Assembly (NCBI GenBank): GCA_022567855.1
Contig: JADFGE010000214.1
Span: forward strand, 1 to 5,632
Direction of reading: 5' to 3'
Origin: Planctomycetota bacterium
GTDB lineage: Bacteria; Planctomycetota; Phycisphaerae; Phycisphaerales; SM1A02
Length of the DNA: 5,632 bases
A program made the position numbers and the translations under genes. Shown here piece after piece: positions 1 through 5,348 of this stretch. The notes beneath the pieces were generated by a model, which was not told the origin of the DNA, searched no databases, and saw only the letters and a list, made by a program, of their open reading frames with translations. Numbering within the stretch: position 1 is the stretch's first letter; every line of letters starts with the position of its first letter.

Positions 1-732
1 TGACTGCCCGGCAGCGATGGCGCCGGCGTCTTCGAGCTCGCGCTGCTTGTCAGCGTCCAAAACAAACTTGCGGAATCCGCCCTCCTCGCCGCCCGCCTCC
101 TCGTATCGGCCCTCGTCCATCGCCCGCTGGGCGCTGAGGTCCTTCAGGTCGCTCTCCAACTCCGTATCCAGCGGATCGATATTCAACGCGGCCGCGCCGG
201 CACGGAGCGCCTCGTTCCATGCGCCGATTTCGGCCAGACAGGTCTTCGCCTGAAGGAAGGCGTTCTTGGACGGCTTCTTCTGCTTCAGAAGGACGTTCAT
301 GGCCTTGGGCGCGAACCAATGGCCGAACTCGAGTTGCTCAGCCTTGACGAGCGCCTCCAACAGCTTCAGCGCCAGTGACGCGTTGTTGATGTCCTTCATC
401 CAGGCGAACTCGGCGGCGGCAAACTTCTCGACCGGATGAGGTCCTTCCAGTTTCCTGATCTCCTTCCCCGACGCCGGCTTAGATCCCTTGTTGAAGTACT
501 GCACCGCCGCCTCGTACATCGCTTCGTGGGCCGACATCATCGAAGGATCGAGTCCGATACCGTGGGCGTAGTACACCAGGGCCGAGTCGAAGTTGAAGGA
601 ATCCGCCATCACGCGGGCGTGCTCGAACCACCGGCGGGCTTTCTCCGGCTGGGGCTCGAACGTGAGTGCGTCCGTGCGAGCCTCGCCGTTCTCGTCGTCG
701 GGTGGCTTGGGTTTTCCGAATCGAAACGCCAC
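1..732 (-). CDS. Tetratricopeptide-repeat-like protein, C-terminus beyond the window
   Basis: The frame is open from a GTG at 732-730 to the left edge, giving 244 residues without a stop. It begins MAFRFGKPKPPDDENGE. The start is supported by AGGAG at 743-739, six bases upstream. Two stretches look like tetratricopeptide helix pairs: about residues 30-64 (A/W/Y/L spacing ending YYAHGIGLDPSM) and about 158-190 (ending ALRAGAAALNIDPLD). Between them lies a helical segment, about 100-150, rich in Ala, Lys and Leu. No signal peptide or membrane segment is seen, so a cytoplasmic protein is likely. Such repeats normally bind protein partners, but nothing here names the partner. The segment from about residue 202 (MDEGRYEEAGGEEGG) is Gly/Glu-rich and probably a linker. 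The gene is divergent from def. From memory, similar proteins occur in planctomycetes; no search was run. The reading frame is confident, the function is not. Confidence 0.85.
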   Translation of the reverse strand, partial: MAFRFGKPKPPDDENGEARTDALTFEPQPEKARRWFEHARVMADSFNFDSALVYYAHGIGLDPSMMSAHEAMYEAAVQYFNKGSKPASGKEIRKLEGPHPVEKFAAAEFAWMKDINNASLALKLLEALVKAEQLEFGHWFAPKAMNVLLKQKKPSKNAFLQAKTCLAEIGAWNEALRAGAAALNIDPLDTELESDLKDLSAQRAMDEGRYEEAGGEEGGFRKFVLDADKQRELEDAGAIAAGQS

Positions 733-893
733 GGATCGCTCCTGCTCAATCAGCCTCAGTCTTGCTTCGCAGGGCAGGTGATCGGTGTTGCATCCGCATC
801 GCCGACTGAGCCGTCAAAGGTAGGTGGATTGCGGCCAAGGGTCAATCCGCCCCTTGTCTGGCGGTCCCGGCGCTCACCGCGTAGCATGAGCCG
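733..893. other. Divergent intergenic region between the TPR gene and def
   Basis: These 161 bases must hold the promoters for the leftward TPR gene and the rightward def operon. I looked for a -35/-10 pair. There is a TTGCAT at 788-793, but nothing like TATAAT stands at a suitable distance, so no promoter is called. No strong inverted repeat is visible. A tiny frame, ATG-AGC-CGA-TGA at 886-897, abuts def, and its stop shares ATGA with the def start. Confidence 0.5.
739..743 (-). promoter_or_regulatory. Shine-Dalgarno sequence for the GTG-started TPR gene
   Basis: On the minus strand AGGAG lies six bases upstream of the GTG at 732-730. It decides the start of this gene. It is the only clear Shine-Dalgarno sequence in the window: def, fmt, the HExGH gene, the transposase and queA have none at a good distance. 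Confidence 0.7.
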
Positions 894-1415
894 ATGAGCG
901 TCGCCGCCGCCGCTTTGCAAATCCTGCACTACCCCGCGCCCCAGCTTCGGCGCCGGGCTGAGCCGGTGGGGGAGATCGATGCCTCGGTCCAGGCGGTCGC
1001 GGCGCGCATGATTGCGCTGATGCGCGAGGCGAACGGATTGGGGCTGGCCGCGCCTCAGGTCGGCATGCCCTGGCGGATGTTTGTGACGAGCGGCGGTGAA
1101 GATCATCCCGACCGCATATACATCAATCCGACGCTCTCCGTCGTCGATACAGACCTTGTGCTGAAGGAGGAGGGGTGCCTGAGCCTCCCGGGCATCAACG
1201 TCGAGCTTCGCCGGCCACAGGCCGCCACCATCAACGCTCTGAATCTCGCCGGTCAACCCTTCGAGCTGAGCGACGACGACGTGCTCGCCCGGGTCTGGCA
1301 GCATGAGCTGGATCATCTCGACGGCGTTCTCATCATCGACAGAATGAGCCCGATGGACCGGCTCGCTACCCGCAAGATCCTCAAGGAGCTGGAGGCGACC
1401 GCCGACGGCGCTTGA
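894..1415 (+). CDS. def: Peptide deformylase
   Basis: Removes the N-terminal formyl group from newly made proteins in the cytoplasm, using a bound metal ion (Fe2+ in most of the family). All three family motifs are present in the 173-residue product: motif 1 GLGLAAPQ at residues 48-55, motif 2 EGCLS at 93-97 (Cys95 is a metal ligand), and motif 3 QHELDH at 136-141 (His137 and His141 are ligands, Glu138 is catalytic). The length is normal for a bacterial deformylase. The ATG at 894 has no Shine-Dalgarno sequence; an ATG at 886 is out of frame and reaches a stop after three codons. It is the first gene of a rightward cluster, 48 bases before fmt, a pairing common across bacteria because the two enzymes add and remove the same formyl group. 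All ligand residues are intact, so an active enzyme is expected. Confidence 0.97.
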   Translation: MSVAAAALQILHYPAPQLRRRAEPVGEIDASVQAVAARMIALMREANGLGLAAPQVGMPWRMFVTSGGEDHPDRIYINPTLSVVDTDLVLKEEGCLSLPGINVELRRPQAATINALNLAGQPFELSDDDVLARVWQHELDHLDGVLIIDRMSPMDRLATRKILKELEATADGA

Positions 1416-1463
1416 CGCTCCTCAATCCTTTACGGCCCATTCACCATCCTTGGCAACGCGACG

Positions 1464-2381
1464 ATGCGATTGGTTTACTTCGGCTCGTCAGACTTTGGTC
1501 TCCCGACGCTCCAGCGTTTGGTGCTCGAACATGATGTGGCGCTGATCGTGACGCAGCCCGATCGCCCGGCGGGCAGACAGCGACGCCTCTCGCCCACCTC
1601 CGTCGCCGCCTTCGCCCAAACGAGTGGCATCGATACGATCAAGCCGGACGATGTGGATGATCCCACGCTCACTGATCGGATTCGCGAGATTGGCGCGAAG
1701 GCGCTCGTGGTCATCGCCTACGGCCGGAAGTTGGGGCCCGCGCTCCTGAATAACACCTTCGCGATCAACTTGCATGGATCGTTGCTGCCGAAATATCGCG
1801 GGGCGGCTCCCATAAACTGGGCGGTGATCAATGGCGAAACCCAGACGGGCATCAGTGTGATCAGTATGACCGAACATATCGACGCCGGGGCGATTCTCGC
1901 GCAGCGGGCGACGATGATCGACCCGATGCAGACGGCCGGTGAGTTGGAACACCGGCTGTCGGAGCTGGGCCCGGACCTTGTTCTGCAGACGCTGGCCGAA
2001 TACGCATCCGGCGATCTCGAGCCCAAACCACAAGACGACCGGCTCGCGTGCCGCGCTCCCAAACTCACGAAGTCCGACGGGACGGTTCGGTTCGACGCCC
2101 CGGCCCCGGCCGTGCAGCACCGCGTACACGGCTTGACGCCGCGGCCCGGGTGTACGGTCGCCTACAACGATCAGCGGCTGCGGCTCGAACGTGTGGCCGT
2201 CATCGATGAACGTGCAACAACTGGAGGGCCGGGCGAGGTGCTTGCCGATGGAACCATTGCCTGTACACCGGGCGCTGTCGAGTTGCTGGCGGTGCAGCCG
2301 GCTGGAGGCAAGCTCATGTCGTTTGACGCCTATCGGCGCGGTCACGAGATCCCCACCGGCGCGAGGCTGGCGTCACTATGA
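1464..2381 (+). CDS. fmt: Methionyl-tRNA formyltransferase
   Basis: Transfers a formyl group from 10-formyltetrahydrofolate to methionine on initiator tRNA, so that translation can begin. The product has 305 residues, slightly short of the usual 310-320. The N-terminal Rossmann-like domain (about 1-200) opens MRLVYFGSSDFGLPTLQ and carries the tRNA-contacting loop QPDRPAGRQRRLSPTSV (31-47). The formyltransferase signature SLLPKYRGAAPINWA is at 106-120. The catalytic trio is Asn102 and His104 (INLHG) and Asp140 (EHIDAGAIL). APKLTKSDG (198-206) leads into the C-terminal OB-fold domain, with HGLTPRPGCTVAY (222-234) and RRGHEIPTG (291-299). No Shine-Dalgarno sequence is seen. It follows def by 48 bases, and its TGA overlaps the ATG of the next gene. 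Confidence 0.97.
   Translation: MRLVYFGSSDFGLPTLQRLVLEHDVALIVTQPDRPAGRQRRLSPTSVAAFAQTSGIDTIKPDDVDDPTLTDRIREIGAKALVVIAYGRKLGPALLNNTFAINLHGSLLPKYRGAAPINWAVINGETQTGISVISMTEHIDAGAILAQRATMIDPMQTAGELEHRLSELGPDLVLQTLAEYASGDLEPKPQDDRLACRAPKLTKSDGTVRFDAPAPAVQHRVHGLTPRPGCTVAYNDQRLRLERVAVIDERATTGGPGEVLADGTIACTPGAVELLAVQPAGGKLMSFDAYRRGHEIPTGARLASL
2378..2381 (+). promoter_or_regulatory. ATGA stop/start overlap joining fmt and the HExGH gene
   Basis: The bases ATGA hold the start of the downstream gene (2378-2380) and the stop of fmt (2379-2381). No good Shine-Dalgarno sequence precedes it; a GAGG lies about a dozen bases upstream. Ribosomes finishing fmt are therefore the likely source of initiation. 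Confidence 0.7.
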
Positions 2382-2878
2382 AGTGGCCCGCGGCCACGCT
2401 ATGGGATCTGCTCGGCCTGACGAAACGGACTCGCCCCAAGCCGCCGAGCAAACCCCCGCCGCCGGCGCATTCGCCCATGCGTCAACGCTACGACGCGCTC
2501 GTAGTCGAGATGAAAAAGACCTACGGCATCCGTGTCCGCAAATGGCGCAGCAGCTCGACCGGGTGCGCCTGGATCGTGCGCTACGATGACGGCGATGAGC
2601 GCAGACTCATCGAAGCGCCGTACCCCAAAGGCCCCATGAGCTGCGCCATCTTCCTGCACGAAGTGGGTCACCATGCGATCGGCTTCGGGACGCATCGGCC
2701 GCGCTGCCTCGAAGAGTATCACGCCTGGCAGTGGGCGCTCCAGACGATGCGGGCAAAGGGGTTGAATGTCACCCCCGCCGTCGAGAAGCGCATGGCCGAG
2801 TCCCTGCGCTACGCGGTGCAAAAGGCCAAGCGGCGCGGACTCAAGTCGCTCCCGCCGCAACTGAGCGCCTACGTCTGA
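2378..2878 (+). CDS. Small HExGH-motif putative zinc metalloprotein coupled to fmt
   Basis: The 166-residue product is not a protein I can name. Its clear feature is FLHEVGHHAIGF (residues 92-103), a zincin-type HExxH motif (His94, Glu95, His98). It is followed by CLEEYHAW (110-117), whose Glu112 or Glu113 could be the third zinc ligand, as in ImmA/IrrE-like and related short zinc proteins. The N-terminus is basic and proline-rich (RTRPKPPSKPPPPAH, 17-31). Residues 34-80 look like an alpha/beta region, and the C-terminus (about 133-157) is a Lys/Arg-rich helix. There is no signal peptide. The ATG overlaps the fmt stop in an ATGA (2378-2381), which suggests translational coupling and co-expression with def-fmt. 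Codon use matches def and fmt, so it looks native. The metal-binding role is inferred from the motif; peptidase activity and substrate are unknown. Confidence 0.85.
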   Translation: MKWPAATLWDLLGLTKRTRPKPPSKPPPPAHSPMRQRYDALVVEMKKTYGIRVRKWRSSSTGCAWIVRYDDGDERRLIEAPYPKGPMSCAIFLHEVGHHAIGFGTHRPRCLEEYHAWQWALQTMRAKGLNVTPAVEKRMAESLRYAVQKAKRRGLKSLPPQLSAYV

Positions 2879-2921
2879 TGGGGCGTGCGGCGATCGCAGC
2901 GTTGCCGTTTTGCCGTATCCA

Positions 2922-2943
2922 CCCCGGGCATGCCCGGGGCTAT
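2922..2943 (-). repeat. REP-like element, copy 1: ATAG plus an 18-bp perfect palindrome at the transposase stop
   Basis: Bases 2922-2939 read CCCCGGGCATGCCCGGGG, a perfect 18-bp palindrome. On the minus strand it is preceded by ATAG (2943-2940), whose TAG is the stop codon of the transposase. REP elements mobilised by RAYT transposases are a hairpin with a 5' tetranucleotide (GTAG in the enterobacterial case), so the form fits. The site lies between convergent genes and could also act as a bidirectional transcription terminator, though no clean run of T follows. A second copy is inside the transposase gene. Confidence 0.65.
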
Positions 2944-3491
2944 TTGGAGGTGATCCAGTCGAACGGCGCGGCTGGTTTTCCCCGTCGTAGATTGTGTTCT
3001 TGGATGTACTGGATAACGATCGGGATCACGGATTCATCAAAGATGAACACCTTCCAGTATCCAGCCGTCCAGATTCGCGACCGGCCACCGTTCTCCGGTT
3101 GGTGTAAGAGCACGCTACTGGTTCGGCTCTTGAGTCGTCCGACGACTGTACCGATGTCGTTGCGCAATCGACCGAACAACAGATGCACATGCGTAGGCTC
3201 GATCGTGGCCGCGTGAATGTTCCACATAGCCCCCGGCATGCCGGGGGAAAGCTGCCGGCCGATTTCACCCGCCACGATCTGCGAATCGTTCTCGCACAAT
3301 GTCTTGGCCGGTTCTTTCATGATCGAGCGGGCATGACGATGTGTTTCAGGATCGGCGAGATTCAATTGATGTCCGGCCCGTTTGAGTCGCCCGTAGAAGT
3401 CGAGCAAGGGCGACCAATGTCCACGGGCATCACCCGGAAGCCATGTACCGTAGGTCGTCCACACGACATGGATTGCGCAGGTACGCGGCAT
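2940..3491 (-). CDS. REP-associated tyrosine transposase (RAYT), Y1/HUH family
   Basis: A 183-residue single-strand transposase of the IS200-like Y1 type. The metal-binding HUH motif is THVHLLFG (residues 100-107; His101 and His103). The likely catalytic tyrosine is Tyr162 in YIQEHNLRRG, which follows the typical GYWKVFIFDE (144-153). GRLKSRTS (118-125) is also a family pattern. The enzyme would nick and rejoin DNA through a 5'-phosphotyrosine link at hairpin-marked sites. The chosen ATG at 3491 begins MPRTCAIHVVWTTYGTWLPGD. A GTG at 3617 would add 42 residues, but these cover a tandem repeat whose copies are out of frame with each other, so the extension is probably not coding. All key residues are present, so it may be active. 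Residues 82-88 (SPGMPGA) are encoded by a palindrome nearly identical to the one at its stop codon. Confidence 0.9.
   Translation of the reverse strand: MPRTCAIHVVWTTYGTWLPGDARGHWSPLLDFYGRLKRAGHQLNLADPETHRHARSIMKEPAKTLCENDSQIVAGEIGRQLSPGMPGAMWNIHAATIEPTHVHLLFGRLRNDIGTVVGRLKSRTSSVLLHQPENGGRSRIWTAGYWKVFIFDESVIPIVIQYIQEHNLRRGKPAAPFDWITSK
3226..3247 (+). repeat. REP-like element, copy 2: ATAG plus an 18-bp perfect palindrome inside the transposase gene
   Basis: Bases 3230-3247 read CCCCCGGCATGCCGGGGG, a perfect palindrome preceded on the plus strand by ATAG (3226-3229). Compared with the copy at 2922-2943 it is in the opposite orientation. It matches 20 of 22 bases, and the two differences are the two partners of one stem pair (C-G here, G-C there), so pairing is kept. 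It encodes SPGMPGA in the transposase, just before the strand leading to the HUH motif. Confidence 0.65.
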
Positions 3492-3692
3492 GTGGACATG
3501 GTAACGGAGATGGGGAGAGAGAGCACTCTCAGCCGAACAAGGAGCGCAATGCCCACTCCAAAGAGCACAGCCAAACGGGGGAAAGAGCGCAATGAACACT
3601 CCTTCTGGCTCGATCACCCTGCCCGGGAGTAAGAGGAATAGCTGAAGTGTCGGCCAGGGTCAAGGAGTCGACCGATGCCAAAGGCACGATCC
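3492..3692. other. Intergenic region between the nuclease-like gene and the transposase
   Basis: About 200 bases separate the nuclease-like stop (TAA at 3695-3693) from the transposase ATG at 3491. The part nearest the transposase holds the tandem repeat at 3518-3602. The rest has no convincing gene, promoter or strong terminator. A short TGCC-AAA-GGCA stem just past the nuclease stop is too weak to call. Confidence 0.5.
3518..3602 (-). repeat. Imperfect tandem repeat, two copies of about 43 bp, upstream of the transposase
   Basis: Read on the minus strand, copy A (3602-3560) and copy B (3559-3518) both begin GGAGTG-NNN-ATTGCGCTC, continue with a TT(T/C)GGCTG, and end with GTGCTCT or TGCTCT. 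A gap of a few bases is needed to align the middle. The two units abut directly. They lie just 5' of the chosen transposase start. The 43-base offset is not a multiple of three, so they would be read in different frames if the longer transposase reading frame were used. The role is unknown. Confidence 0.55.
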
Positions 3693-4622
3693 TTACCAGT
3701 AGGCCGGACTTACTCCTGTTTCGAGCCCAAGTATCCGCTTGAGACTTCCCCGAGCAAAGTAATCTTCACGATTCATCTCGGCCATCAGATCGCCGACCAA
3801 CTCGGTAAGGCCGTCGGTTGTGACGAATTCCAGATGCGAGAGGGTGTAAGAGAAGCCTGTCAATCGATCGCCACACTCGAACGTTGAATTGATCCAATAT
3901 GGGCATCGGATGACCTGTTGCGGTTCAGCATCCAGAGAACCGTCAGCATTGAAGTGAACGGTCCACAGGCGGCCATTCGGAACGACAACCACGGGAAGGA
4001 TGAGCGTTGTGAGCGCTCCTCGATACTCCTGCCTGGCGCCTTCCTCGCACGCCTGATCTGCAAGTACCTGGGCGGAACTGATGGCCTGCGTCCATTTGCT
4101 GAACACCTCCGAATCCGTGCTGGTGATTCCGGACTGGTTCCGCCCGACCTGCGCACATGATTTTCCGACTGGCTGTTCCTCGTTGTAGATGCTGAACCTC
4201 CCCGCGACCTTCCATTTCATTGCCCTCGGTACATACGCAGGGACTGTGATCTCTTCTTTGGTTAGCAGGCGGAACTGGTCAGGGTTCACGGATAAGAGGA
4301 CGTCGTGTATGCCCTCATCGAACTTTCGCGGAACGGTATGGATCACGAGCGGGAAGTTGTCACGCAATTGCTTGCACTCGACGGCAAGCCGGATCTGCTC
4401 GTGTGGAAGCAGCCACTGACTTTGGTCCGTCCACGTCGCCCTGATATCGAATTGCCTAATCTTCTCCGTGAGCGGGTCGGTGTAAGTACCACCATGATCG
4501 CAAGCGAAGCCCAACTTGGTCAGCTGGTTGTATACCGAGAGTTCAAACTCGAAGTCGGAATGATCTTCGACGAATTCGCGAACATCGGCCACCGCGATCG
4601 GATCCGTCCTGAGCTTGGCCAT
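3693..4622 (-). CDS. Putative PD-(D/E)XK-fold nuclease-like protein, orphan
   Basis: The 309-residue product is not one I can name. Its N-terminal third carries a pattern expected of the PD-(D/E)XK nuclease fold: a helix with Glu25 (FEFELSVYNQLTKLGF), then Asp59 in IRQFDIRA, then a strand with Glu82-Cys-Lys84 in RLAVECKQ. Asp59, Glu82 and Lys84 would form the active site. The remainder (about 130-309) matches nothing I know. It contains a hydrophobic strand LILPVVVVPNGRLWTVHF (207-224) and a Trp/Tyr-ended tail. No methyltransferase or helicase partner is adjacent, so it is not an obvious restriction system. The ATG at 4622 was chosen; a GTG at 4676 would add 18 residues. Base composition is lower in GC (32 of 60 in row 4201-4260, against 39 of 60 in row 1201-1260 of def), suggesting horizontal transfer. 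Defence or repair are possible roles, by inference only. Confidence 0.8.
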   Translation of the reverse strand: MAKLRTDPIAVADVREFVEDHSDFEFELSVYNQLTKLGFACDHGGTYTDPLTEKIRQFDIRATWTDQSQWLLPHEQIRLAVECKQLRDNFPLVIHTVPRKFDEGIHDVLLSVNPDQFRLLTKEEITVPAYVPRAMKWKVAGRFSIYNEEQPVGKSCAQVGRNQSGITSTDSEVFSKWTQAISSAQVLADQACEEGARQEYRGALTTLILPVVVVPNGRLWTVHFNADGSLDAEPQQVIRCPYWINSTFECGDRLTGFSYTLSHLEFVTTDGLTELVGDLMAEMNREDYFARGSLKRILGLETGVSPAYW

Positions 4623-4720
4623 AAAGGCAGTATATCTGGTTTGACACCAGCCGAGTGCCGTGATCCACCCTTGCACGTCGCGAGGGATATCCGTTGTGTT
4701 CGGAGTTGGACCCGGCTCGC

Positions 4721-5164
4721 TTACACCAGCAGGTCGATCAGGCTGCCTTCGTTGGTGATGCGGAAGTAGTTGATCAAGTGCAATGTCTCGGCGACGTCGG
4801 GCGGAACCTCGCGAGGCTCAACTGGTTTACCGATGGGGTTGGGGGCGTACGCCTTGCGCTCCGTCGGCGGCGCGGACAGCGGGTCCGGCGGCTGATCGGG
4901 CTCGGGGAATCGGCGCGACGGCTCAAAGACATCACGAATCGGGGGGCGGGCCAAACGCGCTAGCTCGTGGCGGAGGTGCGAGATTTCTCGTTCGGTGACA
5001 TGCAGGCGAATGCCGTGCAGTCCGGGCTCGCACCGACCGGGCTCAGCGGTGATCTCTCGGGCACGATTGAAGCGCCTGGCGGTTTCCAGACTAGCCTGGG
5101 TCAGTAGAACCAACCGATGCACCGGATCAGCCGGCGCTGCTGCGATTCGATTCCCCATCTCCAT
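4721..5164 (-). CDS. Proline-rich hypothetical protein, 147 residues
   Basis: I do not recognise this product. It begins MEMGNRIAAAPADPVHRL, with an alternative ATG at 5158. Residues about 12-40 and 56-72 (VTEREISHLRHELARLA) look helical. Residues 74-122 hold 16 prolines with acidic and basic residues, so this part is probably disordered. The C-terminal 25 residues (VAETLHLINYFRITNEGSLIDLLV) look folded and could be an interaction segment. There is no signal peptide, membrane segment or known catalytic motif. Codon use is regular and GC-rich, more sensible than the overlapping plus-strand frames. The gene is divergent from queA. Its stop is 98 bases before the ATG of the nuclease-like gene on the same strand, so the two may be co-transcribed and could work together. 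That link is inference only. Confidence 0.65.
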   Translation of the reverse strand: MEMGNRIAAAPADPVHRLVLLTQASLETARRFNRAREITAEPGRCEPGLHGIRLHVTEREISHLRHELARLARPPIRDVFEPSRRFPEPDQPPDPLSAPPTERKAYAPNPIGKPVEPREVPPDVAETLHLINYFRITNEGSLIDLLV

Positions 5165-5287
5165 ATTGGTTGTGGGGCAACGCGCATACCGCGTCGGGTC
5201 GGGTCAGCTCAGACCACGACATTGCCGATAAGAACGCGAACCGCGATCCCACGAACGGCGTTGTGTGGTCCGGCGGCGTGGTCGGGG

Positions 5288-5293
5288 GATAAT
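5288..5293 (+). promoter_or_regulatory. Possible -10 element for queA
   Basis: GATAAT matches TATAAT at five of six bases and stands 13 bases before the first in-frame ATG (5307) and 55 before the preferred ATG (5349). There is no matching -35, so the call is weak. Confidence 0.25.
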
Positions 5294-5305
5294 TGGTTCG
5301 TAGGA

Positions 5306-5327
5306 CATGTTGTCCCGCTACAACATG
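5306..5327 (+). repeat. Inverted repeat with 8-bp arms just upstream of queA
   Basis: The left arm CATGTTGT (5306-5313) and right arm ACAACATG (5320-5327) are perfect reverse complements around a 6-base loop, CCCGCT. The repeat sits about 22 bases before the preferred queA ATG and 13 bases after a possible -10. It could be an operator for a dimeric repressor or a hairpin in the messenger near the ribosome site. If translation began at 5307, the repeat would be coding. Confidence 0.5.
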
Positions 5328-5348
5328 ATGCGAGCCTTGACTGTGCCC

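Larger units (their letters stand above)
5165..5348. other. Divergent intergenic region between the proline-rich gene and queA
   Basis: These 184 bases should hold promoters for the leftward block and for queA. GATAAT at 5288-5293 matches five of six -10 consensus bases, but no good -35 is at the usual distance (TTGTGT at 5261 is too far). An inverted repeat lies at 5306-5327. Three in-frame ATGs (5307, 5325, 5328) leave the exact queA start, and so the edge of this region, open. Confidence 0.45.

Noticed and set aside
436..897. Plus-strand open frame of 153 codons
   Set aside because: It lies mostly antisense to the TPR gene, whose frame has repeat-like helices, sensible codon use and a Shine-Dalgarno sequence. 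The product is Arg-rich and resembles no protein family.
1062..1069. GGCATGCC inside def as a third REP-like copy
   Set aside because: Only the 8-base core matches. The flanks do not extend the palindrome and there is no ATAG.
756..1316. Minus-strand open frame of 186 codons opposite def
   Set aside because: It is the antisense shadow of def, which has all three deformylase motifs.
1488..2345. Minus-strand open frame of 285 codons opposite fmt
   Set aside because: It is the antisense shadow of fmt; long antisense frames are common in GC-rich coding DNA.
3676..3686. TGCC-AAA-GGCA stem just past the nuclease-like stop as a terminator
   Set aside because: The stem is only four pairs long and no T run follows on the minus strand.
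3626..3716. GGAGTAAG (3626-3633) and CTTACTCC (3709-3716) as terminal inverted repeats
   Set aside because: They are eight bases only, one copy lies inside the nuclease-like gene, and Y1 transposases do not use terminal inverted repeats. Probably chance.
4694..4963. Plus-strand open frame of 89 codons opposite the proline-rich gene
   Set aside because: It reads like a typical antisense product (LHQQVDQAAFVGDAEVVDQ). The minus-strand frame is longer and has better codon use.
5165..5348. A preQ1 riboswitch before queA
   Set aside because: I see no small pseudoknot-like hairpin with an A-rich tail of the preQ1-I type; the only clear structure is the simple inverted repeat at 5306-5327.
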